DNA of 52,485 bases from Oscillospiraceae bacterium (GCA_009777255.1 WRMG01000006.1:1-52485); one strand, 5' to 3'; shown: positions 24,303 through 32,513, numbered from the stretch's first letter. Program-made: numbers and translations. Notes: generated by a model from the letters alone, not told the origin.

Positions 24303-25364
24303 TTGACGGCGCCGGTTAAAAAATTTTTTATAACAGCGGCCGCGGCCGCCGGAATCTGGCTGTTCTGGCGCTGGGTTTTGCCCGTGCTTATGCCGTTTAT
24401 GCTGGGATTTCTAATCGCCATGCTTATCGAACGGCCCGTGAGATGGCTGATAAAACGCGCGCGGCTGCCGCGCTGGGCGGCGTCGCTGTCGGTGACAGTC
24501 GTGCTGATAGGCGCGCTCGCGGGGCTGACATACATGCTTATCTCGAGAATCTCGTATGAAACGGGGCGGCTTTTGCGCCAGCTGCCCGATCTGATGGCAA
24601 AGCTGCCCGTTATGTCGCGGGACCTGAATATCAGGCTGGAGGCCGTCGTCACCGCCGCGCCGGCCGAGCTGCAAGACTTTCTGCGCTCCAGCGCGGAGAA
24701 GATGATACGCGAGGGCGTTAATATCCCGGGCGAGCTTTACGCGTGGCTTGGGAACTTCATCACGGGCGTTGTGGGCGCGCTGCCCGCCATCGCGCTGTTC
24801 GGCATAGCGCTGACGCTCTCTATATATATGATAAGCGCTGACTACCCGGGCGTGACGCGTTTCATTATGGCTCAGGTGCCGCAAAACCGGCGCGGGCACG
24901 TTTTGAAGATAGGGCGGAGCTTTATGCCCACGCTGGGGAAATGGCTGAAGGCGCAGGGCATTTTAATCGCAATGAACGCCGGGCTGGCGTTTATAGGCTT
25001 TATGGCGCTGCGCGTGGAGTACACGGTGATAATGGTCGGCGTCATCGCGGTTGTAGACGCGCTGCCCGTCGTCGGCAGCGGTATCATTCTGCTGCCGTGG
25101 GCGGTGTTCTGCTTTGTCACCGGCGACACGGGCATGGGCATAGGGCTCTCTGTTCTATACTTAGTATTGACGCTTGTGCGCGGAATATCCGAGCCGCGCG
25201 TCGTCGGCGCGCAAATAGGGCTGCCGCCGCTGGTATCGCTACTGGCGATATACGCCGGATATAAATTGATGGGGGTTTTCGGTATGATACTGTTCCCGTT
25301 TCTGGCGATCTTTATTGTCCAGCTCCACAGCTGGGGGTATGTCAAGCTGTGGAAGCAGGGATAG
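24303..25364 (+). CDS. AI-2E family permease, sporulation YtvI-like
   Basis: Membrane protein of about 353 residues with paired N-terminal helices, a large soluble segment (about 80-150) and five or more C-terminal helices; the late VVGSGIILLPWAVFCFVTGD and GLPPLVSLLAIYAGYKLMG segments are characteristic of the AI-2E/PerM superfamily and of YtvI. YtvI is a sporulation membrane protein of unclear activity. TTG at 24303 is chosen because AAAGAGGTG (24284-24292) then acts as the ribosome binding site; GTG at 24291 lies in that site. The stop TAG overlaps a type F repeat. Confidence 0.78.
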   Translation: MTAPVKKFFITAAAAAGIWLFWRWVLPVLMPFMLGFLIAMLIERPVRWLIKRARLPRWAASLSVTVVLIGALAGLTYMLISRISYETGRLLRQLPDLMAKLPVMSRDLNIRLEAVVTAAPAELQDFLRSSAEKMIREGVNIPGELYAWLGNFITGVVGALPAIALFGIALTLSIYMISADYPGVTRFIMAQVPQNRRGHVLKIGRSFMPTLGKWLKAQGILIAMNAGLAFIGFMALRVEYTVIMVGVIAVVDALPVVGSGIILLPWAVFCFVTGDTGMGIGLSVLYLVLTLVRGISEPRVVGAQIGLPPLVSLLAIYAGYKLMGVFGMILFPFLAIFIVQLHSWGYVKLWKQG

Positions 25365-25391
25365 AGGACGCACGGTGCGCGTCCCCTTTTA
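25361..25391. repeat. Palindromic repeat element, type F
   Basis: AGGACGCAC-GGT-GCGCGTCC with a TAG at its left edge, which is the stop of the ytvI-like gene; its right edge supplies the TAA of the convergent small gene. It may also act as a two-way transcription stop. Confidence 0.6.
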
Positions 25392-25622
25392 CGGCGCGAT
25401 GCCGAAGATTTTTTTCGAGCTGTCGTATTCGGCGCTCAGCAGCTCACGCTCGGCGCGGGCTTTTTCAAGCCGCTCCAGCGCCGAAGATACTCTCGGGTCG
25501 TCATGAGGAATACCCTGTTTTATCAGCCTTTGGAATTCAATGCGCTCCTGGTCAACCACGATATCAAGCATAGCCAGCTGTTTTGCCTGCTTATTCAGCA
25601 AGAGATGTTCGTGCAATGTCAT
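25389..25622 (-). CDS. Small coiled-coil protein, unknown
   Basis: A 77-residue, mostly helical, charged protein. Two predicted helices (about 5-35 and 44-68) are joined by GIPHDDP. The helix-turn-helix arrangement and the SSALERL segment weakly resemble Spo0E-like aspartyl-phosphate phosphatases, but the conserved SxxxD appears as SxxxE, so this is only a suggestion. The start has a GGTTG/AGG-like sequence upstream. It is convergent with the ytvI-like gene and shares the repeat element with it. Confidence 0.6.
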   Translation of the reverse strand: MTLHEHLLLNKQAKQLAMLDIVVDQERIEFQRLIKQGIPHDDPRVSSALERLEKARAERELLSAEYDSSKKIFGIAP

Positions 25623-25706
25623 GACGCAACCTCGGCATATTAAATAATGTTGAAGCCTATTATATCACAGCTTTTGATTAATGTCAACTCAAAAGAGGTA
25701 AACTAT

Positions 25707-25740
25707 TTGAACATTTTTTGGCATACTATATCTTATATAG
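25707..25740 (+). promoter_or_regulatory. Promoter with inverted repeat before the XRE gene
   Basis: TTGAAC (25707-25712), 16 bases, TATCTT (25729-25734). The -10 region is covered by the inverted repeat CTATAT-CTT-ATATAG (25726-25740), a plausible autoregulatory operator. Confidence 0.45.
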
Positions 25741-25760
25741 TTTGATTTGGCGGTGACGAT

Positions 25761-26003
25761 GTGACAATCGGGAACGCGGTTAAGGAACGGATAGTTGATT
25801 TATGCCGTGAAAGGGGGATAACGCTGAACAAGCTCGGAACGGTCAGCGGTGTTACGCAGTCCACTATCAACAATATCACGAGCGGCAGAAATAACAGCAC
25901 GACAATCGCAACGATAAAAAAACTCAGCGACGGGCTGAACATCACTGTCATAGATTTTTTTGACTGTGATATTTTCAAGTCGCTGGATCAGGAGATACAA
26001 TAG
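25761..26003 (+). CDS. XRE-family transcriptional regulator
   Basis: An 80-residue single-domain Cro/CI-type helix-turn-helix protein. The recognition region is about 21-45 (NKLGTVSGVTQSTINNITSGR). The start is GTG at 25761 with GGTGA upstream. It stands alone, with a rho-independent terminator 7 bases after its stop. Its role is unknown; small XRE proteins of this kind often regulate themselves, and an inverted repeat over its promoter fits that. Confidence 0.85.
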   Translation: MTIGNAVKERIVDLCRERGITLNKLGTVSGVTQSTINNITSGRNNSTTIATIKKLSDGLNITVIDFFDCDIFKSLDQEIQ

Positions 26004-26009
26004 AGCGCA

Positions 26010-26036
26010 AAAAGAGCGGGTGAACCCCGCTCTTTT
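26010..26036 (+). terminator. Rho-independent terminator after the XRE gene
   Basis: AAAAGAGCGGG-TGAAC-CCCGCTCTTTT: 11-bp stem, 5-base loop, T run in the 3' arm. Confidence 0.88.
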
Positions 26037-26050
26037 GATATTGCGAAACA

Positions 26051-26081
26051 TACACGGCGCGTCAGGGATGCCGCGCCCTAC
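26051..26081. repeat. Palindromic repeat element, type E
   Basis: TACACGGCGCG then a loop GTCAGGGATG-like centre and CCGCGCCCTAC. The same sequence with minor changes is at 32938-32968 and inverted at 20692. Confidence 0.72.
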
Positions 26082-26096
26082 GAAACCCGACATGCC

Positions 26097-26123
26097 GTAG
26101 GGCGCGATGTCCTCATCGCGCCG
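26097..26123. repeat. Palindromic repeat element, type D
   Basis: GTAGGGCGCGATG-TCCT-CATCGCGCC (stem 26101-26122, 9 bp). The following 23 bases (TTGTGGTGTGTTGCGTTTTG...) are repeated after the second D copy at 26409. Confidence 0.82.
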
Positions 26124-26151
26124 TTGTGGTGTGTTGCGTTTTGGGACGCGA

Positions 26152-26177
26152 CGGGCGACCGGGGACGGTCGCCCCTA
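26152..26177. repeat. Palindromic repeat element, type B
   Basis: GGGCGACCG-GGGA-CGGTCGCCC then CTAC; 9-bp stem. Copies at 26352, 26463 and 33084. Confidence 0.82.
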
Positions 26178-26198
26178 CATGGGGACGGGAACGTATTT

Positions 26199-26222
26199 GT
26201 AGGGGCGGCCATTGGCCGTCCG
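26199..26222. repeat. Palindromic repeat element, type C variant
   Basis: GTAGGGGCGGCCATTGGCCGTCCGC: GGCC-ATT-GGCC core with GGGGC edge. The right half (CCATTGGCCGTCCGCGG) is repeated again at about 26245-26261. Confidence 0.7.
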
Positions 26223-26295
26223 CGGTTCCGCCCATGCGCCGTTTGCCATTGGCCGTCCGCGGTTTTAACGCGCGCCGATGTCGCAAAATGTCGCA

Positions 26296-26329
26296 CCCCC
26301 AAAATGTTTCACGTGAAACATTTTGGGGG
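26296..26329. other. parS: parS centromere-like site in a 34-bp palindrome
   Basis: TGTTTCACGTGAAACA at 26305-26320, identical to the site at 20612. Perfect symmetry continues as CCCCCAAAA...TTTTGGGGG. It lies between two copies of the type B/D repeat cluster. Confidence 0.82.
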
Positions 26330-26351
26330 CCGGGCGGTGGTTGGGACGCGG

Positions 26352-26377
26352 CGGGCGACCGAGGACGGTCGCCCCTA
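26352..26377. repeat. Palindromic repeat element, type B
   Basis: GGGCGACCG-AGGA-CGGTCGCCC then CTACATGGG; differs from the 26152 copy by one loop base. Confidence 0.8.
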
Positions 26378-26408
26378 CATGGGACGGGAACGGCGGCGGG
26401 TTGCGTGC

Positions 26409-26434
26409 GTAGGGCGTGATGTCCTCATCGCGCC
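26409..26434. repeat. Palindromic repeat element, type D
   Basis: GTAGGGCGTGATG-TCCT-CATCGCGCC; one stem base differs from the copy at 26097 (G-U pair in RNA). The next ~25 bases and the following type B element are also shared with 26124-26177. Confidence 0.8.
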
Positions 26435-26462
26435 GTTGTGGTGTGTTGCGTTTTGGGAACGA

Positions 26463-26489
26463 CGGGCGACCGAGGACGGTCGCCCCTAC
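26463..26489. repeat. Palindromic repeat element, type B
   Basis: GGGCGACCG-AGGA-CGGTCGCCC then CTAC. Read on the minus strand its TAG edge (26488-26486) is the stop codon of the leucine-rich-repeat gene. Confidence 0.8.
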
Positions 26490-28855
26490 GGATCGATTGT
26501 TGTTTCGCCGTCGTCGTCATCGCCATCTTCAGGTGTTTCGGGTGTTGTTTCGTCGTCACCGCCGTCGCCAGATTCGCCACCACTGCCGCCGCCATCAGGG
26601 ATTTCAGGTGGTTCGGGCGGTGTTATCTCTGCGGTCAATATACCGCTCTTGTTTTTTTCCTCGTCATAGACGCCCCATGTGAGTGTAATTGTGCCGGGCA
26701 GACTGGCGGCGTTGCCGGTCATACCTGCTTTGTTGACCTTGGCATTTTGCTTTACGCGGACGGGGAACTCGGCTGAGGCTGAAACTTTCGGCAGCTTACC
26801 CCACTTTGTGCCGTTGTAGAACTCATATTTTTTCAGGTCGGTTGTGATTTTGCCATTAGCTGTTGTTATCGTTGGGGGTACCAATTCCGCGCGTTCGGCG
26901 ATTTTAAGCTCCAGTGTCATACTGGCGGGTCTTTTGCCCGTCGCCGCCTTTGTTATTTTGAGTGTCTTGCCGTAAAAATCATGCTCAGAAACATTGAAGT
27001 CTGTTTTCACAAGATTCGGGCCGTCAACAGGTGTATCAGGCTCGTCTGCTTCTCCTTTTATCATCAGCACATCGCCTTTTTTCAGCGCTAATATTTCCTT
27101 TTTGTAGTTGACCTTATAACTGGGCGCTTTGCTTTTTGTGGCGGGCGTGACCTTCCACGGCCTTCCGGCGGGTAAATAAGTGGTTATGCTGGTCGAAGTC
27201 GCGGCGTTACGCAGGAAATATGTAGTTTTCTTTGTGCCTTTTGGAGGCAGATCGGCGATTGTGTTGCCAGAGGCCGACATTTTGACCCATTCGGGGTTTG
27301 CCGGCAGCTTGCCGTCCGGCCCGGCTTGAACTATGAAAAGATCGTCCATCAGAGAGCTGAAATTTGTTTCAGGAGCTTTGGCCAAGCCCCATTTATCATC
27401 GTCGCTGTAATACAGCTTCAATTTATATGTATTGCCGCCGGGGCGCGCTCGCACCGGCATGAACGTTATAGTGTCGGAGCCGATAGCGGGCTTTCTGGTA
27501 GTTGTGTTGTAAGCGTTTGCCAATACGATGACGCTTGCGCTGTTGAACGCGGTGGTAAGCCTTGCGTTTGCGGCGCTGAGATCGCCCGCCGTCCATGTTT
27601 TTTCACCGTTCACGCTGAAGGCCGCGACGGTAAAGCCATCGGGCAGGCTGTCTGCCACGATTTCTTCAGCTTCAACGTCAATATATGGGAGGGGGCCTTC
27701 GCCGTCTACAAGATATTTATTATCAATGTCGTTTATTATAGGCTGATCGTTGTAGGGCTTGCCGTCAACGTTCAGTTGAGAGATGTCCTTATAGTTATCC
27801 TGGACAAAGTCGCCGATGCCGACATAGCCTCTTAACATAACGCCAAGCAGCTCCGCGTCGGGGTGAGTATTGTCCTCAATTGCTTTGAATATATCTTTAT
27901 ATGCGTCTGTATAGGCTTTTTTCGTGGTCTTGGGCACATAGGCGGTGGTGTCATTGAATAAAGAGTTTTTGTAGGCTGCCGCCAGCGCTACGGGCCTTGA
28001 ACGGTTGAAGTAAATGCTTTTAAGGGTATAATTGTCTGAGAGGCTAGTTTTATGAAAAGCCTGACTGTTGATTTCGGACACTGTCGCCGGTATGAGCAGT
28101 GATGTTATGCTGCTGACGTCTGTAAACGAATACATGGCGAGCGTGGTGGTAGAGGAAGAGATGGAGGCAAATCCGGTCACTGCCGGTGCTAGCTCAATTT
28201 CATCTTCAATTACTGCGGGGATTATTGTATTCCCGTCATTCTTTCCCGGCGGGTAGATAATAAGGGTTCTCCGGCCGTCGGCGTATATAATGCCGTCTTG
28301 AGAAATATATGTACCGTTGCCTTGAGCGACTGTTATTGCTTCCAGATTTTTGCATCCGGCAAACGCCAGGCCGGTAACACCCGTGACCCTATTTATGTTA
28401 ATCTCTTTAAGCTCTGTGCTGTTTCTGAAAACCTGACCGTTTATATTCCTAAGACTTTCAGGCAGGGAAATATTTTTCCATTTGGGACTGGTGGTGTCGC
28501 TGCCGAGTACACTGGCGCCTTCGTAAGTGATTGAAGTCAATGACGCGGATTTAATCGCAAGATCCGTCAGGTTATCCCAACCATCGGTGAATATGTCTCT
28601 TAATCCCTTCCAGTTTTCGCTGTTTATATCTGTCATATTGTTCACGTTCAAAATGATTCCCGTATATGATGCTTTTAGTTTAGCGCCATCCAAGCCAAGC
28701 GCGTTATTTATAGCGGTCGCAATATTTTGAGCCTCTGCGTTTATGCTTACAGTAAGCGGTTCGGATGTCTCCTCGGCAACACCGACGGGCGCGATGTACA
28801 GGACGGCCCCCAGCAGGAGCGCCAGCGTTAGTATAACGGCAACCGACTTTTTCAT
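26486..28855 (-). CDS. Secreted leucine-rich-repeat (BspA/LRR_5-type) surface protein
   Basis: A 789-residue exported protein. Residues 1-28 form a signal peptide ending near VGVAEE. Residues ~75-290 hold LRR_5-like repeats (DLAIKSASLTSITYEGASVL, LPESLRNINGQVF, FAGCKNLEAITV). The middle (about 330-720) is beta-rich without a recognised domain. The last ~45 residues are an extremely acidic, Gly/Asp/Glu/Pro/Thr tail (GGGSGGESGDGGDDE, DGDDDDGETT). No LPXTG or SLH anchor is visible. The stop lies in a type B repeat element, so the tail may be longer in relatives. Adhesion or environmental contact is inferred from the family. Confidence 0.82.
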   Translation of the reverse strand: MKKSVAVILTLALLLGAVLYIAPVGVAEETSEPLTVSINAEAQNIATAINNALGLDGAKLKASYTGIILNVNNMTDINSENWKGLRDIFTDGWDNLTDLAIKSASLTSITYEGASVLGSDTTSPKWKNISLPESLRNINGQVFRNSTELKEININRVTGVTGLAFAGCKNLEAITVAQGNGTYISQDGIIYADGRRTLIIYPPGKNDGNTIIPAVIEDEIELAPAVTGFASISSSTTTLAMYSFTDVSSITSLLIPATVSEINSQAFHKTSLSDNYTLKSIYFNRSRPVALAAAYKNSLFNDTTAYVPKTTKKAYTDAYKDIFKAIEDNTHPDAELLGVMLRGYVGIGDFVQDNYKDISQLNVDGKPYNDQPIINDIDNKYLVDGEGPLPYIDVEAEEIVADSLPDGFTVAAFSVNGEKTWTAGDLSAANARLTTAFNSASVIVLANAYNTTTRKPAIGSDTITFMPVRARPGGNTYKLKLYYSDDDKWGLAKAPETNFSSLMDDLFIVQAGPDGKLPANPEWVKMSASGNTIADLPPKGTKKTTYFLRNAATSTSITTYLPAGRPWKVTPATKSKAPSYKVNYKKEILALKKGDVLMIKGEADEPDTPVDGPNLVKTDFNVSEHDFYGKTLKITKAATGKRPASMTLELKIAERAELVPPTITTANGKITTDLKKYEFYNGTKWGKLPKVSASAEFPVRVKQNAKVNKAGMTGNAASLPGTITLTWGVYDEEKNKSGILTAEITPPEPPEIPDGGGSGGESGDGGDDETTPETPEDGDDDDGETTIDP

Positions 28856-29021
28856 ATTTCATTCCTCCCTAAAAATCACGCAATTATAGGCGTCATGTCT
28901 GTTATAAATATTATATCGGAGCTGAGCGCCCCAAACTTTAGCGGCGGCGGGAAATATTTACAATGTTATTTTATCACAATACCGCGGGAAAGGGAAGAGC
29001 AAACTTTGTATATTTTTTTAT

Positions 29022-29050
29022 TTGACACGGACCGCCGCGCGGTATAGAAT
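29022..29050 (+). promoter_or_regulatory. Promoter of the MFS transporter-regulator-ligase operon
   Basis: TTGACA (29022-29027), 17 bases, TAGAAT (29045-29050), 36 bases before the MFS start. Strong match to sigma-A consensus. Confidence 0.72.
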
Positions 29051-29085
29051 AGAACGCAATAATTACTGCGAAAAGAGAAAAGGTT

Positions 29086-30267
29086 ATGAATCGTGCCCGC
29101 ATAAACCTGCTTTATCTGCTTCTGATGGGCGCTTTCTACGGGTTTTTCTGTCTGTGCGTGGCGTTTACCGCACGTTTTTTGCATGAACACGGCTTTTCTT
29201 ATACGCAGATAGCGACGGCCACGATGATAAGCTCTGTGTGCGGCTTCTTTATCCAGCCGCTTTGGGGAACCCTTAACGACCGCGGCGTTTCGCCCAAGCT
29301 GCTGGTGTTTATAACCACGGGCCTGTCGGTCGCCGGATTCTTCCTTCTTACATATCACGGCGGCGTTTATATCGTCTCCGTTATATCGCTGATTATCTCA
29401 GCCTTGGGCGCGGCCTCGATGATGCCGATAATCGACGCCTGGGGCGTCAAGCTGATTTCACAGGGCGAGGGCCTGTCATATCCCGTGACGCGCAGCTTCG
29501 GCTCGCTGACCTATGCTTTGACCTCCATACTGTTCGGCATAATGCTCGACGCGCTGGGTATGAGGGTTACGCCGTGGCTTATGCTGATACTGGCCGTGCC
29601 GCTGGCGGTAGTCACGCTTCTGCTTCCCGCGCCGCGCGCCGCGAGGGCGGACGTCGGGAGCCAAAAGTTTTCGGAAGCCGTCGGGATACTGCTCAGGCAT
29701 CCCACTTATAAGTATTATGTCATCGCGTTTTTTATCTCGGGCATAGGCTCGGCGGCGCAGCTGCTGTACTATCCCATGCTGATGCTCGAGCTGGGCGGGA
29801 CAAACAGCCATATCGGCACGGGGCTGGCGGTGATGGCGCTTGCGGAAGTGGTTGTTATGCCGTTCTACGGCAAGCTGAGGGCGCGATTCGGCGTGAGGAA
29901 TATATATGTGTTCAGCCTGTTCGGGACCGGCGTAAGGATACTGGTGGTCGCGCTGTCGGTGAATCCGCTGATGGGTATTTATATGATGGTGCTTCAGAGC
30001 ATTGCGGGGGCGCTGGCGTTCCCGTCGATTCCGGCGTATGTTTCGGAGAATATCGACAGCCGCCTGATCTCGACGGCGCAGGTGTTTTTCCTGGCCATGG
30101 GCTTTACGCTGGCAGGCGTGGCGTCGAATCTGGTCTCGGGACATATAGCCGCGGCGCTTGGAGTGAGGAACACGTTGCTTATCATGTGCTGCGCGCCGTT
30201 CGCGGCGGCGGTGTATTTATTGATAATGACCGGAAAAAGGAGGATTAGCAATGACAGAACAGCTTAA
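29086..30267 (+). CDS. MFS transporter (MFS_1-like family)
   Basis: A 393-residue permease with 12 hydrophobic segments and the typical first-half pattern GAFYGFFCLCVAFTARFLHE then a WGTLNDRGV loop between TM2 and TM3. The closest recognisable group is the LacY/NupG/HcaT-like set (MFS_1_like). The substrate cannot be read from the sequence. Its last 17 bases overlap the XRE-cupin gene, and an acyl-CoA synthetase follows, so an organic acid substrate is a reasonable guess. Confidence 0.85.
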   Translation: MNRARINLLYLLLMGAFYGFFCLCVAFTARFLHEHGFSYTQIATATMISSVCGFFIQPLWGTLNDRGVSPKLLVFITTGLSVAGFFLLTYHGGVYIVSVISLIISALGAASMMPIIDAWGVKLISQGEGLSYPVTRSFGSLTYALTSILFGIMLDALGMRVTPWLMLILAVPLAVVTLLLPAPRAARADVGSQKFSEAVGILLRHPTYKYYVIAFFISGIGSAAQLLYYPMLMLELGGTNSHIGTGLAVMALAEVVVMPFYGKLRARFGVRNIYVFSLFGTGVRILVVALSVNPLMGIYMMVLQSIAGALAFPSIPAYVSENIDSRLISTAQVFFLAMGFTLAGVASNLVSGHIAAALGVRNTLLIMCCAPFAAAVYLLIMTGKRRISNDRTA

Positions 30268-30829
30268 AGAGATCGGCGGGCGCCTGTCCGCCCTGAGGGA
30301 GATCGAGGATTTGACGAAGGAGCGGTTCGCCGTCAAATGCGGCGTCTCGGTGGAGCTGCTGGAGGAGTATGAGAGCGGCGAGCGCGATTTTTCGTTCTCG
30401 TTTCTCTACAACGCGGCGAATATTCTCGGCGTCGATGTCGTCGATCTGATGAGCGGCGACTCCCCGAAGCTCTCGGCCTGCTGCCTTACGCGCGCGGGCG
30501 AGGGCTACGCGATAGACCGCCGCGCCGCGTACAGCTACCGGCACTTGGCGTTCACGTTCAAGAAAAAGCTGGCCGAGCCGTTTATGGTAACGGTTGACCC
30601 ATCCGCTGCGGCGGACGGCGGCGTTACGCCGCCCGAGCTGCACGCGCACGGGGGGCAGGAGTTTAATCTGCTGGTGTCGGGCCGCATGAGGTTCTTTTTG
30701 GAAACCCTTGTGTATGACCTGAATGAGGGCGACAGTATTTATTTCGACGCGTCGCGCCCGCACGCCATGCGCGCGCTGGACGGCAAGCCGGCCAGATTTC
30801 TGGCCGTCGTGATGCAGGGAGGGGGTTGA
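30251..30829 (+). CDS. XRE-cupin transcriptional regulator
   Basis: A 192-residue regulator with an N-terminal helix-turn-helix (about 8-62) and a C-terminal cupin (about 115-188, with ELHAHGGQEFNLLVSGRM supplying the His/Glu metal-site pattern and FDASRPHAMRAL the second motif). Such proteins sense a small ligand through the cupin. It starts inside the MFS gene and ends 4 bases before the acyl-CoA synthetase gene, so it most likely controls this three-gene unit. Confidence 0.9.
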   Translation: MTEQLKEIGGRLSALREIEDLTKERFAVKCGVSVELLEEYESGERDFSFSFLYNAANILGVDVVDLMSGDSPKLSACCLTRAGEGYAIDRRAAYSYRHLAFTFKKKLAEPFMVTVDPSAAADGGVTPPELHAHGGQEFNLLVSGRMRFFLETLVYDLNEGDSIYFDASRPHAMRALDGKPARFLAVVMQGGG

Positions 30830-30833
30830 GGGT

Positions 30834-32513
30834 ATGCCGTATTATGAGAAGTATACAGGCCGGAACCGTGATAATTACGCCACGCTGGAGGACCTGCAGA
30901 AAAACTATAAGCTGACCATACCCGACGATTTCAACTTTGCCTTTGACTGTCTTGACGTTATGGCCGCGGATAAGCCCGGCGATCTCGCGCTGCTGTGGAT
31001 TTCCCACGACGGCGAGGAGAGGCGGTTCAGCTATGAGGACATCCGCCGCCTTTCGGTCAAGGCCGCCAACTTCTTCATCGCGCAGGGCATAAAGAAGGGC
31101 GACATGGTAATGACGACAATGGCCCGCGACTGGCGCTTCTGGCCCGTTTTGATGGGACTGCACAGGATGGGAGCGGTCGCCGTGCCCGCGACGTATCTGC
31201 TGACAAAGAAGGATATTGAATACCGGATGAACTCCGCGTCGATCAAAATGCTGCTGACCACCCCGAGGTTCAATGTGGTACAGGCGATGGAGGAGGCGCT
31301 GCCGAACTGCCCGACGGTGGAGAAGCTGGCGATATTCGGCGGAAGCGTGCCCAACGAAAAATGGATAGACTTCGACGCCGGATTTGAGGCCGCGCCGGAG
31401 ACGCCGGTAAAGAGGGACAACGTTAAGACCGATATGATGATCATGTCATTCTCGTCGGGCACCACCGGCTACCCCAAGATGGTCTGGCACGACTACACCT
31501 ATCCGCTCGGGCATATCATGACCGGCTGCTTTTGGCACCGCTGCGAGGACGGCGGCCTGCATTTTACGATCGCCGATACCGCGTGGCTCAAGAGCCTGTG
31601 GGGCAAAATGTACAGCCAATGGCTGTCGGGCAGCGCGGTGTTCACCTATGACTTTGACAGGTTCAGCGCGGCGGACATACTCTCGAAGCTGGAAAAATAC
31701 CGGGTGACGTCCTTCTGCGCGCCGCCGACAATGCTGCGGTTTCTGATCAGGGAGGACATGGAGTCCTATGACCTCTCCGCGCTGAAGCACTGCACGACGG
31801 CGGGCGAGGCGCTGAACCCCGAGGTATACAATATCTGGATGGAGAAAACGGGGCTGAAAATCTTCGAGGGGTTCGGCCAGTCCGAAACCACCCTCTGCTG
31901 CTGGACGGGGTACCCGTGGATGCAGCCCAGGCTCGGCAGCATGGGGCTGCCGGTGCCGGGGTACAGAATGATCATCGCCGACGACGACGGCAACGAGGTC
32001 GATCCCGGCGTCACGGGCGAAATCTGTATCCGCACCGACGAGGCCGGCGGCGGCAAGCCGATAGGCATGTTCTCCGGCTACTATAAAGACGACGAGATGA
32101 CGAAAAGCGTCTGGTACGACGGGCTTTACCACACCGGCGACACGGCTTATAAGGACGAGATGGGCTTTCTGTGGTATATCGGGCGCACCGACGACGTGAT
32201 AAAATCGTCCGGCTACCGTATCGGGCCGTTTGAGGTCGAGAGCGTGCTGCTGGAGCATCCGGCGGTGCTTGAGTGCGCCGTCACGGGGATACCCGACCCC
32301 GAGCGCGGCTTCGCCGTCAAGGCGACCGTCGTGCTGAACAAGGACTATACGGCCTCGCCGGAGCTGACAAAGGAGCTGCAAACCCATGTCAAAACCGTGA
32401 CCGCGCCGTATAAATACCCGAGGGTTATCGACTATGCGGACGCGCTGCCCAAGACGGTCAACGGTAAAATCAGGCGGGTTGAGATACGCCAGAAAGACTC
32501 CGCCGCAAAATAA
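30834..32513 (+). CDS. AMP-forming acyl-CoA synthetase
   Basis: A 559-residue ANL-superfamily enzyme that activates a carboxylic acid with ATP and CoA. Motifs in order: the P-loop SFSSGTTGYPKM (about 201-213), TTAGEALNPE, FEGFGQSE, YHTGDTAY, GRTDDVIKSSGYRIGPFEVES, and the catalytic Lys545 in KTVNGKIRR. Overall it resembles acetyl-CoA/medium-chain acyl-CoA synthetases. The neighbouring XRE-cupin regulator and MFS permease suggest uptake and activation of an external acid. Substrate unknown. Confidence 0.92.
   Translation: MPYYEKYTGRNRDNYATLEDLQKNYKLTIPDDFNFAFDCLDVMAADKPGDLALLWISHDGEERRFSYEDIRRLSVKAANFFIAQGIKKGDMVMTTMARDWRFWPVLMGLHRMGAVAVPATYLLTKKDIEYRMNSASIKMLLTTPRFNVVQAMEEALPNCPTVEKLAIFGGSVPNEKWIDFDAGFEAAPETPVKRDNVKTDMMIMSFSSGTTGYPKMVWHDYTYPLGHIMTGCFWHRCEDGGLHFTIADTAWLKSLWGKMYSQWLSGSAVFTYDFDRFSAADILSKLEKYRVTSFCAPPTMLRFLIREDMESYDLSALKHCTTAGEALNPEVYNIWMEKTGLKIFEGFGQSETTLCCWTGYPWMQPRLGSMGLPVPGYRMIIADDDGNEVDPGVTGEICIRTDEAGGGKPIGMFSGYYKDDEMTKSVWYDGLYHTGDTAYKDEMGFLWYIGRTDDVIKSSGYRIGPFEVESVLLEHPAVLECAVTGIPDPERGFAVKATVVLNKDYTASPELTKELQTHVKTVTAPYKYPRVIDYADALPKTVNGKIRRVEIRQKDSAAK

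Noticed and set aside
26004-26485. CRISPR array in the repeat-rich gap
   Set aside because: Repeats are self-palindromic, of several kinds, irregularly spaced and in both orientations; no constant spacer length.
26124-26776. Plus-strand frames of 88-181 residues over the repeat cluster and the LRR 3' end
   Set aside because: They are built from repeats and the antisense of the acidic tail (Ser/Pro/Arg-rich); no family resemblance.
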